Shown piece by piece: positions 8,320 through 19,526 of a DNA stretch of 64,000 nt; the stretch's first letter is position 1; each line of letters starts with the position of its first letter. The notes beneath the pieces are model-generated. The model did no database searches. It was not told where the DNA came from and saw only the letters and a list, made by a program, of their open reading frames with translations. The DNA comes from JACPAP01 sp035287045 (GTDB lineage: Bacteria > Gemmatimonadota > Gemmatimonadetes > Gemmatimonadales > GWC2-71-9). Location of the stretch: positions 1 through 64,000 of the forward strand of contig DATECF010000066.1 in the NCBI GenBank assembly GCA_035287045.1, given 5' to 3'. The translations under genes were made by a program, and so were the position numbers.

Positions 8320-9720
8320 ATGTGCGGGATTTGTGGGGTCGCCGGAGTCGAGAATGCGGCGCAGCTAGCGTACCTGGCCCTGTACGCCCTGCAGCATCGC
8401 GGGCAGGAGTCGGCCGGCATCGTCACGCTGGATCGCTCCGGTGAGGTGCACGCGCATCGGGGTATGGGCCTGGTGCAGGAAGTGTTCACGCCCACCCAGC
8501 TGCAGCAGCTGCCCGGCGACATCGCGGTGGGCCACACGCGATACTCCACCAGCGGCAGCTCGGTCCTGGCCAACGCCCAGCCCGGTCTGGTGAATTACCA
8601 CGGGGGCCCGCTGGCGCTGGCCCACAACGGCAACCTCACCAACGCGCGCGAGCTGCGGGACGACCTGGTTCGCAAGGGCTCCATCTTCCAGTCCTCCTCG
8701 GACTCGGAGGTGTTGGTGCACCTGATCGCCCGCTCCGAAGCGCGGGAGCCGGACGACCAGATCCTCGATGCGCTGGAACGGGTGGAGGGCGCGTACTCCC
8801 TGCTGCTCACGATAGGCCGCACGATGTACGCCATCGTGGACGCGCGGGGGTTCCGCCCGCTGGTGCTGGGGGCGCTTCGTGGCGGCTACGTGGCGGCGTC
8901 GGAGACCTGCGCCCTGGACATCATGGGCGCGCGCGTGGTGCGGGAGCTCCAGCCCGGCGAATGGCTCAAGATCGAAGATGGCCGGGTGGTGGATCTGCCC
9001 CCGCTGTCCGCCAAGGAGTCCCGCCGGTGCATCTTCGAGCTCATCTACTTTTCGCGCCCCGACAGCGTGGTCTTCGGCGAGTCGGTGGACCGCGTACGCC
9101 GCGCGCTGGGCCGGGAGCTGGCGCGAGAGCACCCCGCGCCCGGCGCCGACTGCGTCTTTTCGGTGCCCGACTCCTCCAACGCCATGGCCCTGGGATTCGC
9201 CGAGACCAGCGGCCTCAAGCTGGAGCACGGGCTGATCCGCAACCACTATGTGGGGCGGACCTTCATCAACCCCGGGCAGGGCGCACGAGATGCCAAGGTC
9301 CGCATCAAGTTCAACCCGGTTCATGACGTCATCGCCGGCAAGTCGGTAGTCGTCGTGGATGACTCCCTGGTCCGTGGTACCACGTCCAAGAGCCTGGTGC
9401 AGATGATCCGCCAGGCGGGGGCCCGCGAGGTCCACTTCCGGGTATCCTCGCCGCCCATCACCGGCCCGTGTTACTACGGCATTGATACGCCCACCCGTGA
9501 GGAGCTCATCGCCGCCACCCACGACCATGAGGCCATTCGTCGCCACCTGGACGTGGACACCCTGGGATACCTCTCGATCGCCGGCATGCGACGTGCGGTC
9601 AGCCGGGATGCCGGCAGGTTCTGCGATGCATGCTTCTCCGGACACTATCCCACGTCTATCTCGGACACGGCCGGCGATACGCGCGAGCCGGTCCTGGCGG
9701 TCGCCTCTCACCCACAATAG
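8320..9720 (+). CDS. purF: Amidophosphoribosyltransferase
   Basis: PurF catalyses the committed step of purine synthesis, making phosphoribosylamine from PRPP and glutamine. The product starts MCGICGV, so Cys2 becomes the N-terminal nucleophile after Met removal, with no propeptide. The glutaminase half contains HTRYSTSG and the Asn/Gly pair of HNGNLTN. The transferase half has the PRPP loop VVVVDDSLVRGTTSK. Near the C-terminus, CDACFSGHYP shows Cys residues often seen in Fe-S-containing PurF. Length is 466 residues. It is the last purine gene of the run and is followed within 3 bases by ppdK. Confidence 0.96.
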   Translation: MCGICGVAGVENAAQLAYLALYALQHRGQESAGIVTLDRSGEVHAHRGMGLVQEVFTPTQLQQLPGDIAVGHTRYSTSGSSVLANAQPGLVNYHGGPLALAHNGNLTNARELRDDLVRKGSIFQSSSDSEVLVHLIARSEAREPDDQILDALERVEGAYSLLLTIGRTMYAIVDARGFRPLVLGALRGGYVAASETCALDIMGARVVRELQPGEWLKIEDGRVVDLPPLSAKESRRCIFELIYFSRPDSVVFGESVDRVRRALGRELAREHPAPGADCVFSVPDSSNAMALGFAETSGLKLEHGLIRNHYVGRTFINPGQGARDAKVRIKFNPVHDVIAGKSVVVVDDSLVRGTTSKSLVQMIRQAGAREVHFRVSSPPITGPCYYGIDTPTREELIAATHDHEAIRRHLDVDTLGYLSIAGMRRAVSRDAGRFCDACFSGHYPTSISDTAGDTREPVLAVASHPQ

Positions 9721-9723
9721 GCC

Positions 9724-12363
<2,640 letters not shown>

Positions 12364-12367
12364 AGCG

Positions 12368-12451
12368 GGCGAGCACAGACGAGCGAAGGCGAGCACGGTC
12401 GAGCGGGTAGTCGTGCTCGACTGCGCTCGTCCGGGCTCGTCTGTGCTCGCC
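12368..12451. terminator. Long inverted repeat between convergent ppdK and ssrA
   Basis: Arms 12368-12384 and 12435-12451 are perfect 17-bp reverse complements (core GAGCACAGACGAGC). The left half holds two near copies of a unit starting GGCGAGCAC, and the inner part can fold again (GTCGAGC at 12398 with GCTCGAC at 12415). There is no T-tract on either strand. Its position, 5 bases after the ppdK stop and 7 bases from the tmRNA 3-prime end, fits a bidirectional terminator. Confidence 0.6.
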
Positions 12452-12457
12452 TGTCAG

Positions 12458-12813
12458 TGGAGGTGCGGGGAATCGAACCCCGGTCCGAGCCTCGATCCGA
12501 ATCCGCTTCTACGCGCGTAGGCTGCGCTAGTTCTCTCCACCGGCCGGAGCACAGCCACCCGACCGGCAGACGAGCATCCGTTGCGATCTCGTGCGACGCG
12601 CGGACGCGACGTGCCGCACCAGCCCGACTTGTCGATACTCCCGCGCCGCCTCAGGCGGGCAACCACGGGAGCAGGCGCGTGAAGCTAACGCTTACGCAGC
12701 CAGTGCCAGATCAGAATTGGCAGTTGTGTCTTTTCCCAGTTGTTTTACCAGGAATCCGGGGACCTGGGCGCGCTGCGAAATCTTCACCAAACCCGTCGAA
12801 ACCAGTCACCCCC
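12458..12813 (-). ncRNA. ssrA: tmRNA (transfer-messenger RNA)
   Basis: The minus strand from 12813 reads GGGGGTGACTGGTTTCGACG, the classical tmRNA 5-prime end. It closes at 12458 with a T-arm (CGGGG-TTCGATT-CCCCG) and the acceptor strand CACCTCC plus discriminator A. Acceptor pairing gives a G3-U70 wobble, the alanyl-tRNA synthetase identity element. The tag frame runs GCC to TAA at 12721-12692 and encodes ANSDLALAA, a short tag ending in the LALAA degron. CCA is not encoded (CTG follows). With SmpB it rescues stalled ribosomes. The RNA is 356 nt with a single-chain layout, not permuted. Confidence 0.95.
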
Positions 12814-12850
12814 TTGTCTCGCAACCCCAACGTAAAGCTAGCGTGGTGGC

Positions 12851-12876
12851 GGGAGGGGCGGCAGGGGCCGCAGGGG
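12851..12876 (+). other. Four-run G tract (possible G-quadruplex) upstream of ssrA
   Basis: Four runs of three or four G separated by loops of 1, 5 and 5 bases lie 38-63 bases before the ssrA 5-prime end, on the strand opposite to ssrA. It matches the usual G-quadruplex pattern, but in a high-GC genome such runs also occur by chance. Confidence 0.3.
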
Positions 12877-12927
12877 CGGCTGAGATGGTGCTGCGCGCGC
12901 TCCTCTGCCCCTTCTCCCGCTGCCGCG

Positions 12928-14337
12928 TCAGCGGCTAGCCAGCGCAACCTCCACCCGATTTCGGCCGTTCTCTTTTGCCCGGTACAACGCCGCGTCGGCG
13001 GCGGCGTACAGATTGGCCGTCTGCCCCACCGTCGCCGGCTTGGCCGCGACGCCAATGGAACACGCGATCGACAGCTCCGCGCCCGCCCAGTAGATCTTCC
13101 CGCCACCCACCGCCTGGCGGACCCGCTCCGCCACGTCGCAGGCCCGCTCCAACGGCGTCTCGGGCAGCCACAGGGCGAATTCCTCGCCGCCCACGCGCGC
13201 CGCCAGGTCCTGCTCGCGGAGCGCGCCGCGCAGAATCCGGGCCACGTGGCGCAGGGCGGCATCGCCCGCCGCGTGCCCAAAGCTGTCGTTCAGCTTCTTG
13301 AAGTGGTCCAGGTCCACCAGCAGCAAGGCGCACTCGGCCGATTGATCCGATTGCACGGTGCGGTCCAGCGCGCGCCGATTCCACAGCCCCGTCAACTCGT
13401 CCGTCTCAGCCCGCGTTTCCGCCGCCTTCAGCGCGGCCGCCATCGCGAGCCGCGGCCCGTTCTCCTCGGCCAGGCCTACCAGACGCGGCTGCACCGCGCC
13501 CGCCAGTTGGTCCGGGCGCCCGAACACCACCAGGGCGCCAACCCCTTGGTGGCCGTCGCGCAGGGGGAAGGCGACGCCATGTTCCTCTTTGCGCCGGCGA
13601 TCCGCCCGCAGCTGTCCGAACAGCTCCTTACCGGTCATTCCGACGATGGGGACGTCGCTCATGCAGGCGCGGCCGGCCACCGACTCCGGTCCGACGGGGG
13701 CGCGGACCAGCCGCCGATCGGCGCCATGGGAAACCGCGACAATCCTCGCCGTCTGGCTGTTGGCATCCCGCATCACGATGGCTGCGGGGCATTCGCTCGC
13801 GGCACGCGCGGCTTCGCACACCGAGTAGGCGACGCTCTCGAGCGCCTCGGGCACCGTGGCCGCCACCGATCCGGCGGCAGCCGGCCTGGGCGTCCCTCCC
13901 CGGCTTCGCCCCGCCTGAAAGCCGGCCAGCAGCGCCCGCTGATCGGCCAGCGCGGCGTCCTCGGCATCCGGCGCCACGGTGGCCCCCTTCCAGCAAAGGG
14001 CCACCCCATGGTCCCCGTCTCCCACCGCCACGATCGTATGGGGATCACGAATCACATGCTGCCGGCGGTCACCCAGGGCCACCCGTGCCGTTGCCGCGGC
14101 CCGCTCGCAGAGGTCGCCCACTCCCGACAGCGCCCCCGCCGTCAGCGGAGGCTCGCCGTCGGCGCGCACCAGGCACGCAAACGCGGCGCCGTGGGCCCGG
14201 CGCAGCAGGTCGAGCACGTGCTGGGAGTCCGCCGGCACCTCCGGCGTCCCGCCGCGCTTCGCTTCCACCCGCCACCGCACCAGCCAGCCGGCCGCGCCAC
14301 CCAGGGCGAACAGCACGGGCATCAGCCAGCCCATCAT
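12928..14337 (-). CDS. Membrane-anchored diguanylate cyclase with GAF-like sensor
   Basis: The 469-residue product opens with one hydrophobic segment (GWLMPVLFALGGAAGWLV). A long region of GAF-like character follows (about residues 60-290), then a GGDEF domain. The active-site loop is RVGGEEFALW (GGEEF at about 383-387), and LTGLWNRRAL and DLDHFKKLND are intact, so c-di-GMP synthesis is expected. An RxxD motif (REQD) sits five residues before GGEEF, the canonical inhibitory I-site. The ATG overlaps the larB stop (ATGA); the frame is open upstream inside larB but looks non-native. It is the last gene of dusB-larB-GGDEF. Confidence 0.85.
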   Translation of the reverse strand: MMGWLMPVLFALGGAAGWLVRWRVEAKRGGTPEVPADSQHVLDLLRRAHGAAFACLVRADGEPPLTAGALSGVGDLCERAAATARVALGDRRQHVIRDPHTIVAVGDGDHGVALCWKGATVAPDAEDAALADQRALLAGFQAGRSRGGTPRPAAAGSVAATVPEALESVAYSVCEAARAASECPAAIVMRDANSQTARIVAVSHGADRRLVRAPVGPESVAGRACMSDVPIVGMTGKELFGQLRADRRRKEEHGVAFPLRDGHQGVGALVVFGRPDQLAGAVQPRLVGLAEENGPRLAMAAALKAAETRAETDELTGLWNRRALDRTVQSDQSAECALLLVDLDHFKKLNDSFGHAAGDAALRHVARILRGALREQDLAARVGGEEFALWLPETPLERACDVAERVRQAVGGGKIYWAGAELSIACSIGVAAKPATVGQTANLYAAADAALYRAKENGRNRVEVALASR

Positions 14338-15089
14338 GGCAGGTGATTGATCCGCGATGCCGCAGCGGCGGCGCCAAAGCCGTTGTCGATGTTGACCACC
14401 ACGATCCCTGAGGCGCAAGAATTGAGCATGGCGAGCAACGCCGCTACGCCGCCGAACGACGCTCCATAGCCGACGCTGGTGGGAACCGCCACGACCGGCA
14501 CCCGCACCATGCCGCCCACCACGCTCGCCAGGGCTCCGTCCATCCCGGCCACGACGATCACCACCGCCGCCTGGTACAGATCGTCCGCCCGCCGCAACAC
14601 CCGATGAATGCCGGCCACGCCCACGTCCGTCAGGCGCGTCACGCGGTTCCCCAACGCGCGGGCCGCGACCGCGGCCTCCTCGGCCACCGGCAGGTCGCTG
14701 GTCCCCGCCGTCACCACCAGCACCACCCCCCGGCCGGTCGGCACGCCGGGCGGATCCGTGGGCAGGTAGGCCGTGCGCCCGAGCTCGTTCAGTTCGACCC
14801 GGGGGAAGCGCTCCCGCACAGCCGCCCGAACGTCGCCGTCCGCCCGTGTCACCAGAAAGGAGCCGTTCGACTCCGCCAGCGACGCGCACACGCCCACCAC
14901 CTGCTCGGCCGTCTTGCCGCTGGCCAGCACCACCTCGGGGAACCCTTGAGTGAGCGGGCGCAGATGATCAACCTGGGCGTAGCTGAGATCGTCTACTGGG
15001 AACCGCCGGAGCCGCCGTACCGCCGCTTCCGGCGTGAGCGCTCCCTGGGCGACGTCGGCGAGAAGGCGCTCCAGCTCGGTCGCGGTCAC
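14334..15089 (-). CDS. larB: LarB-type nickel-pincer cofactor biosynthesis protein
   Basis: LarB carboxylates and hydrolyses nicotinic acid adenine dinucleotide, the first step toward the nickel-pincer cofactor of lactate racemase. The C-terminal half is a PurE-like fold with TAGTSDLPVAEEAA and VVGGMVRVPVVAVPTSVGYGAS, the features that caused older annotation as AIR carboxylase. The N-terminal helix region ELERLLADVAQGALTPEAAV is LarB-specific. The GTG at 15089 overlaps the dus stop; frame upstream of it lies in dus. Length is 251 residues. No larA, larC or larE is in the window, so the cofactor's client is unknown here. Confidence 0.85.
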   Translation of the reverse strand: MTATELERLLADVAQGALTPEAAVRRLRRFPVDDLSYAQVDHLRPLTQGFPEVVLASGKTAEQVVGVCASLAESNGSFLVTRADGDVRAAVRERFPRVELNELGRTAYLPTDPPGVPTGRGVVLVVTAGTSDLPVAEEAAVAARALGNRVTRLTDVGVAGIHRVLRRADDLYQAAVVIVVAGMDGALASVVGGMVRVPVVAVPTSVGYGASFGGVAALLAMLNSCASGIVVVNIDNGFGAAAAASRINHLP

Positions 15090-16078
15090 ACGACCGCTTG
15101 GGTGGGCTCGAGGTGGCGCCGGAAGATACGCTCGATCTCCACCATAGATTGAATCTGCTGCAGCTCTCGACGCAGCTCGGCCGCCCCCGCGACCCCGCGG
15201 ACGTACCAGCTCAGGTGCTTCCGGAACTCCACCGCCGTCCGGCGGTCGTCGCCCTGGATGGCCAGCTGCAGCTCGGCATGACGCAGCGCCACGGCGAAGC
15301 GTTCCGCCGCGCACGGGTCCGGACGGGCGTCGCGCCCATCCAGCAGCGCTCGGGCCTGCTGGAAGATCCACGGGTTGCCGAACGACCCCCGGGCAATCAT
15401 GACCCCGGCGCAGCCGGTGTGACGCCACAGGCGGTGGGCGTCGGTCGCGGCCTTGATGTCGCCATTTCCCACCACCGGGATGTCCAGGGCCTCCACCACC
15501 GCGGCGATCTCGTCCCAGCAAGCGGTCCCGGTGAACATCTGCGTACGGGTGCGCGGGTGAAGCGTCAGCGCCTGCGCGCCCGCGTCCTGGCAACGCCGGG
15601 CAATGGCCACGGGATCACGGTGGGTTTCATCCCAGCCCGACCGGATCTTCACGGTCACCGGGAGATGGGTGGCGCCGCGCACGGCCCGAATGATGGATTC
15701 GACGAGGCTCAGGTCCTTGAGGCAACCCGAGCCGCCGTTCCGCTTGACGACCTTCTTGACCGGACAGCCGAAATTGATGTCGAGGAAATCGGGAGCGTAG
15801 TGCTCGCTCACCAGCGCCGCGGCCTCCGCCATGCCGGCCGGGTCAGATCCGAACAGTTGAATCCCGATCGGCCGCTCCGGCTCGGTGAAATACGCTCCGT
15901 CATGCACGCTCTGGGCGCCGCGCCGGAGCCCCTCGCAGGAGAGAAACTCGGACACGACCACGTCCGCCCCGAACGCCCGGCACAGCCGCCGGAAGGGGGG
16001 CTCGGACACGCCCGCCATGGGCGCGAGAAACAACGGCACACGGTGTGCCACCGCATACGGGAACTGCATGGGCGGCAA
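15086..16078 (-). CDS. dusB: tRNA-dihydrouridine synthase (DusB-like)
   Basis: This flavin enzyme reduces uridines in the tRNA D-loop. The barrel starts VPLFLAPMAGVSEPPFRRL. The catalytic cysteine is in DINFGCPVKKVVKRNGGSG, and the FMN phosphate site GNGDIK and GVMIARGSFGNPW follow. The 330-residue length suits DusB. Start is ATG at 16078, with another ATG four codons in. It diverges from the EIIA gene; the 94-bp space between them carries the EIIA promoter. Which Dus subfamily it belongs to is inferred from overall pattern only. Confidence 0.88.
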   Translation of the reverse strand: MPPMQFPYAVAHRVPLFLAPMAGVSEPPFRRLCRAFGADVVVSEFLSCEGLRRGAQSVHDGAYFTEPERPIGIQLFGSDPAGMAEAAALVSEHYAPDFLDINFGCPVKKVVKRNGGSGCLKDLSLVESIIRAVRGATHLPVTVKIRSGWDETHRDPVAIARRCQDAGAQALTLHPRTRTQMFTGTACWDEIAAVVEALDIPVVGNGDIKAATDAHRLWRHTGCAGVMIARGSFGNPWIFQQARALLDGRDARPDPCAAERFAVALRHAELQLAIQGDDRRTAVEFRKHLSWYVRGVAGAAELRRELQQIQSMVEIERIFRRHLEPTQAVV

Positions 16079-16115
16079 GTTAATGCGCCGAGCGGAAGCC
16101 GGGCAACCGCGCCGT

Positions 16116-16144
16116 TTGACACCACGGCGCGCTCTTCATACGTT
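16116..16144 (+). promoter_or_regulatory. Sigma-70-type promoter of the EIIA gene
   Basis: A perfect -35 TTGACA (16116-16121) is followed by a 17-bp spacer and a -10 TACGTT (16139-16144). Transcription would start near 16151, leaving a leader of about 22 nt before the ATG at 16173. Confidence 0.65.
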
Positions 16145-16172
16145 ACGCGCCGCCCCAAGGGTGTTTACCTCA

Positions 16173-16625
16173 ATGCGACTGACCGAGTTCTTCTCCCCCG
16201 ACGCCATCGAGCTCAACCTCACGAGCACGACCAAGGACGACGTGCTCAAGGAGCTCACCGCGCTCCTCAAGCTCGACGCCAAGGCGGACGGCATGTTGTT
16301 CAAGATGCTGAAGCGCCGTGAGAACCTCGGCTCGACCGGCATCGGGCGCGGCATCGCGATTCCCCATTGCCGCTCCCTGGTGGTGGCGAAGCTGCGGGTG
16401 GCGTTCGGTCGCAAGCCGGCGGGCATCGACTTCCGCGCCATCGACGACCAGCCCGTGTACTACTTCTTCCTGATCGTGGCCCCCCCGCTGGAAGTGTCCA
16501 ACCAGTACCTGCCGGTGCTCGGGAAGATCGCGCAGTTCGCCAAGGAGCCGGATGTGCCGGGACGACTAGAGGGGCTTCAGGAACCGGGAGCGTTCATCAG
16601 GCTGCTGGAAGAAAAGAACCTCTGA
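16173..16625 (+). CDS. PTS EIIA type-2 (fructose/PtsN-like) domain protein
   Basis: This is a single-domain 150-residue EIIA of the mannitol/fructose/nitrogen class. The phosphoacceptor His is in GRGIAIPHCRS (near residue 69), and LGSTGIGRG precedes it as in PtsN. With no EIIB/EIIC beside it, a regulatory phosphotransfer role (PTS-Ntr-like) is more likely than sugar uptake; this is inference. The start ATG at 16173 fits both the family N-terminus (MRLTEFFSPDAIELNL) and the promoter. The gene is monocistronic, with a hairpin after it facing guaA. Confidence 0.8.
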   Translation: MRLTEFFSPDAIELNLTSTTKDDVLKELTALLKLDAKADGMLFKMLKRRENLGSTGIGRGIAIPHCRSLVVAKLRVAFGRKPAGIDFRAIDDQPVYYFFLIVAPPLEVSNQYLPVLGKIAQFAKEPDVPGRLEGLQEPGAFIRLLEEKNL

Positions 16626-16646
16626 GGCATAGTAGCGGCACTGCGG

Positions 16647-16690
16647 AAGGGATGAGGGGTAACGGGGCCACCCATCACCCCTCACTCCTT
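16647..16690. terminator. Inverted repeat between convergent EIIA and guaA genes
   Basis: Arms 16647-16660 and 16677-16690 are 14-mers that pair at 12 positions (core TGAGGGGT/ACCCCTCA), with a 16-base loop. No T-run follows on either strand. The position between two converging genes suggests a bidirectional terminator. Confidence 0.5.
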
Positions 16691-16710
16691 ACGCCGTCGC
16701 ATCCCGCCGT

Positions 16711-18276
16711 TCACTCCCACTCGATCGTCGCCGGCGGCTTGGAACTGACGTCGTAGACCACCCGGTTCACGCCCCGCACCTCGTTGATAATGCGCCCCGA
16801 GATCCGGCCAAGGACGTCCGGCGGGAACGGGAACCAATCCGCGGTCATGCCGTCGCGACTGGTCACGGCACGAAGCGCCACCACGTTCTCATACGTTCGG
16901 GCGTCACCCATGACGCCCACCGAGCGCACGGGGAGCAGCACGGCGAAGGCCTGCCAGATGTCGTCGTATAGCCCGGCGGCCCGGATCTCCTCGAGGTAGA
17001 TGGCGTCGGCCTGTCGCAGCACTCCGAGTCGCTCAGGCGTCACCGCGCTCAACACGCGAATGGCCAGCCCGGGCCCCGGGAACGGATGCCGGCCGACGAT
17101 ATCTTCCGGCAAGCCCAGCTCGCGACCCACCTGGCGTACTTCATCCTTAAAGAGCTCACGCAGGGGCTCGATCAGCTTGAACGGCAGGTTGGGCCGCAAG
17201 CCGCCGACGTTATGGTGCGTCTTGATGGTGACCGAGGGCCCCCCTCGCGGGGACGACGACTCGATGACGTCCGGGTAGAGCGTGCCCTGGACCAGGAATC
17301 CCACGTCCCCGGCCACCCCCCGCGCAGCATCCTCGAAGACGTCGATGAACGTGTGGCCGATCCGCCGCCGCTTCTCTTCCGGGTCGTCCACGTTCGCGAG
17401 CTGCTCCAGAAACCGGTCTGCCGCATCCACCACCAGCAGATCCATCCCCAAGTGCGCCCGGAACGTGCGCTCCACTTGTTCCCGCTCGTGGAGCCGCAGC
17501 AAACCATGGTCAACCAATATGCAGGTGAGGCGATCTCCCAGGGCCCGGTGGACCAGCACCGCGGCCACGGCGGAATCCACCCCCCCCGACAGGCCGCAGA
17601 TGGCCCGCGACGTGGGGCCCACGACTTCCCGAATCGCCCCGATTTGATCGCTGATGAACTGGCCGGCCGTCCAATCCGGCGTGCATCCGCAGATGGAAAA
17701 CAGGAAATTCCCCAGGATCTCCCCGCCTCGCGGCGTGTGAGCAACCTCCGGATGGAACAACACGCCATGGATGGGCCGGGATTGGTGCCGCATCGCCGCC
17801 ACCGGGGCGTTCTCGGTCGCGGCGACGGTCTCGAACCCGGGCGGTGGCTGCTCGATCCGGTCGCCGTGACTGGCCCACACGGTCACCGCTTCCCCCGGTT
17901 CAAAGCCGGCGAACAGACCCGCACCGTGCCGCACCGTGATCTCGGCCCGGCCGTACTCCCGCTCGGGCGAGGGCTGGACCTTGCCCCCGGAGAGATGCGC
18001 CACCAATTGCATCCCGTAACAGATGCCCAGCACCGGGATGCCCAAGTCGAACAGGGCGGGATCGGCGCTGGGCGCCCCCGCGTCGAACACCGAGTTGGGG
18101 CCGCCCGACAGGATGATGCCTTTAGGCGCCGCGGACCGGACGAAGGCCAGATCGCAGCCGCGCGCCGCCGGGTGAATCTCGCTGTACACATGCGCCTCGC
18201 GCACCCGGCGCGCGATCAACTGGGTGAACTGCGAGCCGTAATCCAGAATCAGGATGCCGCGATGGAGACTGGTCAT
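16711..18276 (-). CDS. guaA: GMP synthase (glutamine-hydrolysing)
   Basis: GuaA aminates XMP to GMP. The N-terminal glutaminase has the nucleophile elbow GICYGMQLV and the His-Glu pair in LFHPEVAHTPRG. The ATP-pyrophosphatase domain has the PP-loop GLSGGVDSAVAA, followed by the dimerisation domain ending PPATIEWE. The single chain is 521 residues, usual length. It is the final gene of the long minus-strand run; its ATG overlaps the lysA stop (ATGA). Confidence 0.97.
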   Translation of the reverse strand: MTSLHRGILILDYGSQFTQLIARRVREAHVYSEIHPAARGCDLAFVRSAAPKGIILSGGPNSVFDAGAPSADPALFDLGIPVLGICYGMQLVAHLSGGKVQPSPEREYGRAEITVRHGAGLFAGFEPGEAVTVWASHGDRIEQPPPGFETVAATENAPVAAMRHQSRPIHGVLFHPEVAHTPRGGEILGNFLFSICGCTPDWTAGQFISDQIGAIREVVGPTSRAICGLSGGVDSAVAAVLVHRALGDRLTCILVDHGLLRLHEREQVERTFRAHLGMDLLVVDAADRFLEQLANVDDPEEKRRRIGHTFIDVFEDAARGVAGDVGFLVQGTLYPDVIESSSPRGGPSVTIKTHHNVGGLRPNLPFKLIEPLRELFKDEVRQVGRELGLPEDIVGRHPFPGPGLAIRVLSAVTPERLGVLRQADAIYLEEIRAAGLYDDIWQAFAVLLPVRSVGVMGDARTYENVVALRAVTSRDGMTADWFPFPPDVLGRISGRIINEVRGVNRVVYDVSSKPPATIEWE

Positions 18277-19526
18277 GCCTCACGCCACGAGGGTGTCGCC
18301 GTCTCGCCCCGCATCAGGTCGTCGGTTCCTTCGCGCTCGCGAACCACCGCATAGCGTCCACCGTCCACCAGCACCTCGGCGGCGCGCGGCCGTGAGTTGT
18401 ACTGGAAGCTCATGCCGAAACCGTACGCTCCGGCGCCCAGGACCGCGAGGAGCGCGCCGGGGCCGGCCCCGTCCAGCCGGCGATCCAACGCCAGGAAATC
18501 CCCGCTCTCGCAATTCGGGCCCACAACGTCCACCAGCCGGCCCTCTGCGGCCCCTGCGGGATCTCCGGCCCCTCCGGCCCCGTCCAGTACCACGACGTCG
18601 TGGTATGCGTTGTACAAGCTGGGCCGCAGCAGATCGTTCATGCCCGCGTCCGTGATGACGAACTCACGCCCGCCGGACCGCTTGTGGTAGAGCACTCGGG
18701 TCAACAGATATCCGGCGTTCCCCACCAGGAACCGTCCCGGTTCAATCAACAACGGGAGTCCCGTAACGCGCGCCAGCGGTGCGACCGCCATCGCGAACTC
18801 GGCCGGGTCCATGCCCATCCCGCGGCCGTAGGAGATCCCCAGCCCGCCCCCCACATCCACCGAGGTCAGGGTAGTGATACCCGCCGCGCGGAGGTCGGCC
18901 ACCACCCCCGCCAACCGTTCCGCGCCCGCCCGGTACGGTGCGCCATCGGCGATCTGGGAGCCGATATGCATCCCCACCGACGTAAGCGCCAGCGCCGGCT
19001 CATCGGCCACGCACCGGGCGAGCGCCACCACCTGATCCAGCGGCACGCCGAACTTCATCCCCGCCTGCCCCGTCTGGGTGTAGGGATGCGTCTCCGTGGT
19101 CACGTCCGGATTGATCCGCAGCCCCACCGCCACCGGCGCCGCGCGACCCCGCGCCAACCTCCGCACCACGTCGAACTCACCGTGAGACTCGAGATTGATG
19201 AGTCCCACCTCCGCGTTGAGCGCCACCTCCAGTTCCCGCTCCGTCTTCCCGACGCCGCTGAAGACCAGGTCCCGGCCCTCAAAACCCGCCCGCAGGGCCC
19301 GCGCCAGCTCTCCACCGGACACGATGTCCGCACCGCCCCCCAATCCCCGAATGAGCCTCAGCACGGCCAGGTTGGCGTTGGCCTTCACCGAGTAATGCAG
19401 CCGGTGCGGGATGCCGGCCAGCGCCGTGCGCAACGCGGTATACTGGCTTCGGATCGTCCCGGCGTCGTAGACGTACACCGGCGTGCCCACCTCAGTGGCG
19501 ACGCGTCTCAGTACGCCTTCGCCCAC
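18273..19526 (-). CDS. lysA: Diaminopimelate decarboxylase
   Basis: LysA is a PLP enzyme that converts meso-diaminopimelate to lysine. The PLP lysine is in HYSVKANANLAVL, and the barrel motifs SGGEL, GGGLGISYG and EPGRFLVGNAG are present. The catalytic Cys is in GPNCESGDFL. I prefer the GTG at 19526, which overlaps the end of proS by 19 bp; an in-frame TTG at 19565 would add 13 unlikely residues. With the GTG start the product is about 417 residues. Confidence 0.92.
   Translation of the reverse strand: MGEGVLRRVATEVGTPVYVYDAGTIRSQYTALRTALAGIPHRLHYSVKANANLAVLRLIRGLGGGADIVSGGELARALRAGFEGRDLVFSGVGKTERELEVALNAEVGLINLESHGEFDVVRRLARGRAAPVAVGLRINPDVTTETHPYTQTGQAGMKFGVPLDQVVALARCVADEPALALTSVGMHIGSQIADGAPYRAGAERLAGVVADLRAAGITTLTSVDVGGGLGISYGRGMGMDPAEFAMAVAPLARVTGLPLLIEPGRFLVGNAGYLLTRVLYHKRSGGREFVITDAGMNDLLRPSLYNAYHDVVVLDGAGGAGDPAGAAEGRLVDVVGPNCESGDFLALDRRLDGAGPGALLAVLGAGAYGFGMSFQYNSRPRAAEVLVDGGRYAVVREREGTDDLMRGETATPSWREA

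Noticed and set aside
12457..14346. A 629-codon plus-strand frame over tmRNA and the GGDEF gene
   Set aside because: It is antisense to a clear tmRNA and a clear GGDEF protein, with low-complexity translation.
14334..15089. Calling this gene purE (AIR carboxylase) because of its PurE-like fold and the nearby purine genes
   Set aside because: The LarB-specific N-terminal region and sequence pattern place it in LarB; it is on the other strand and not in the purine operon.
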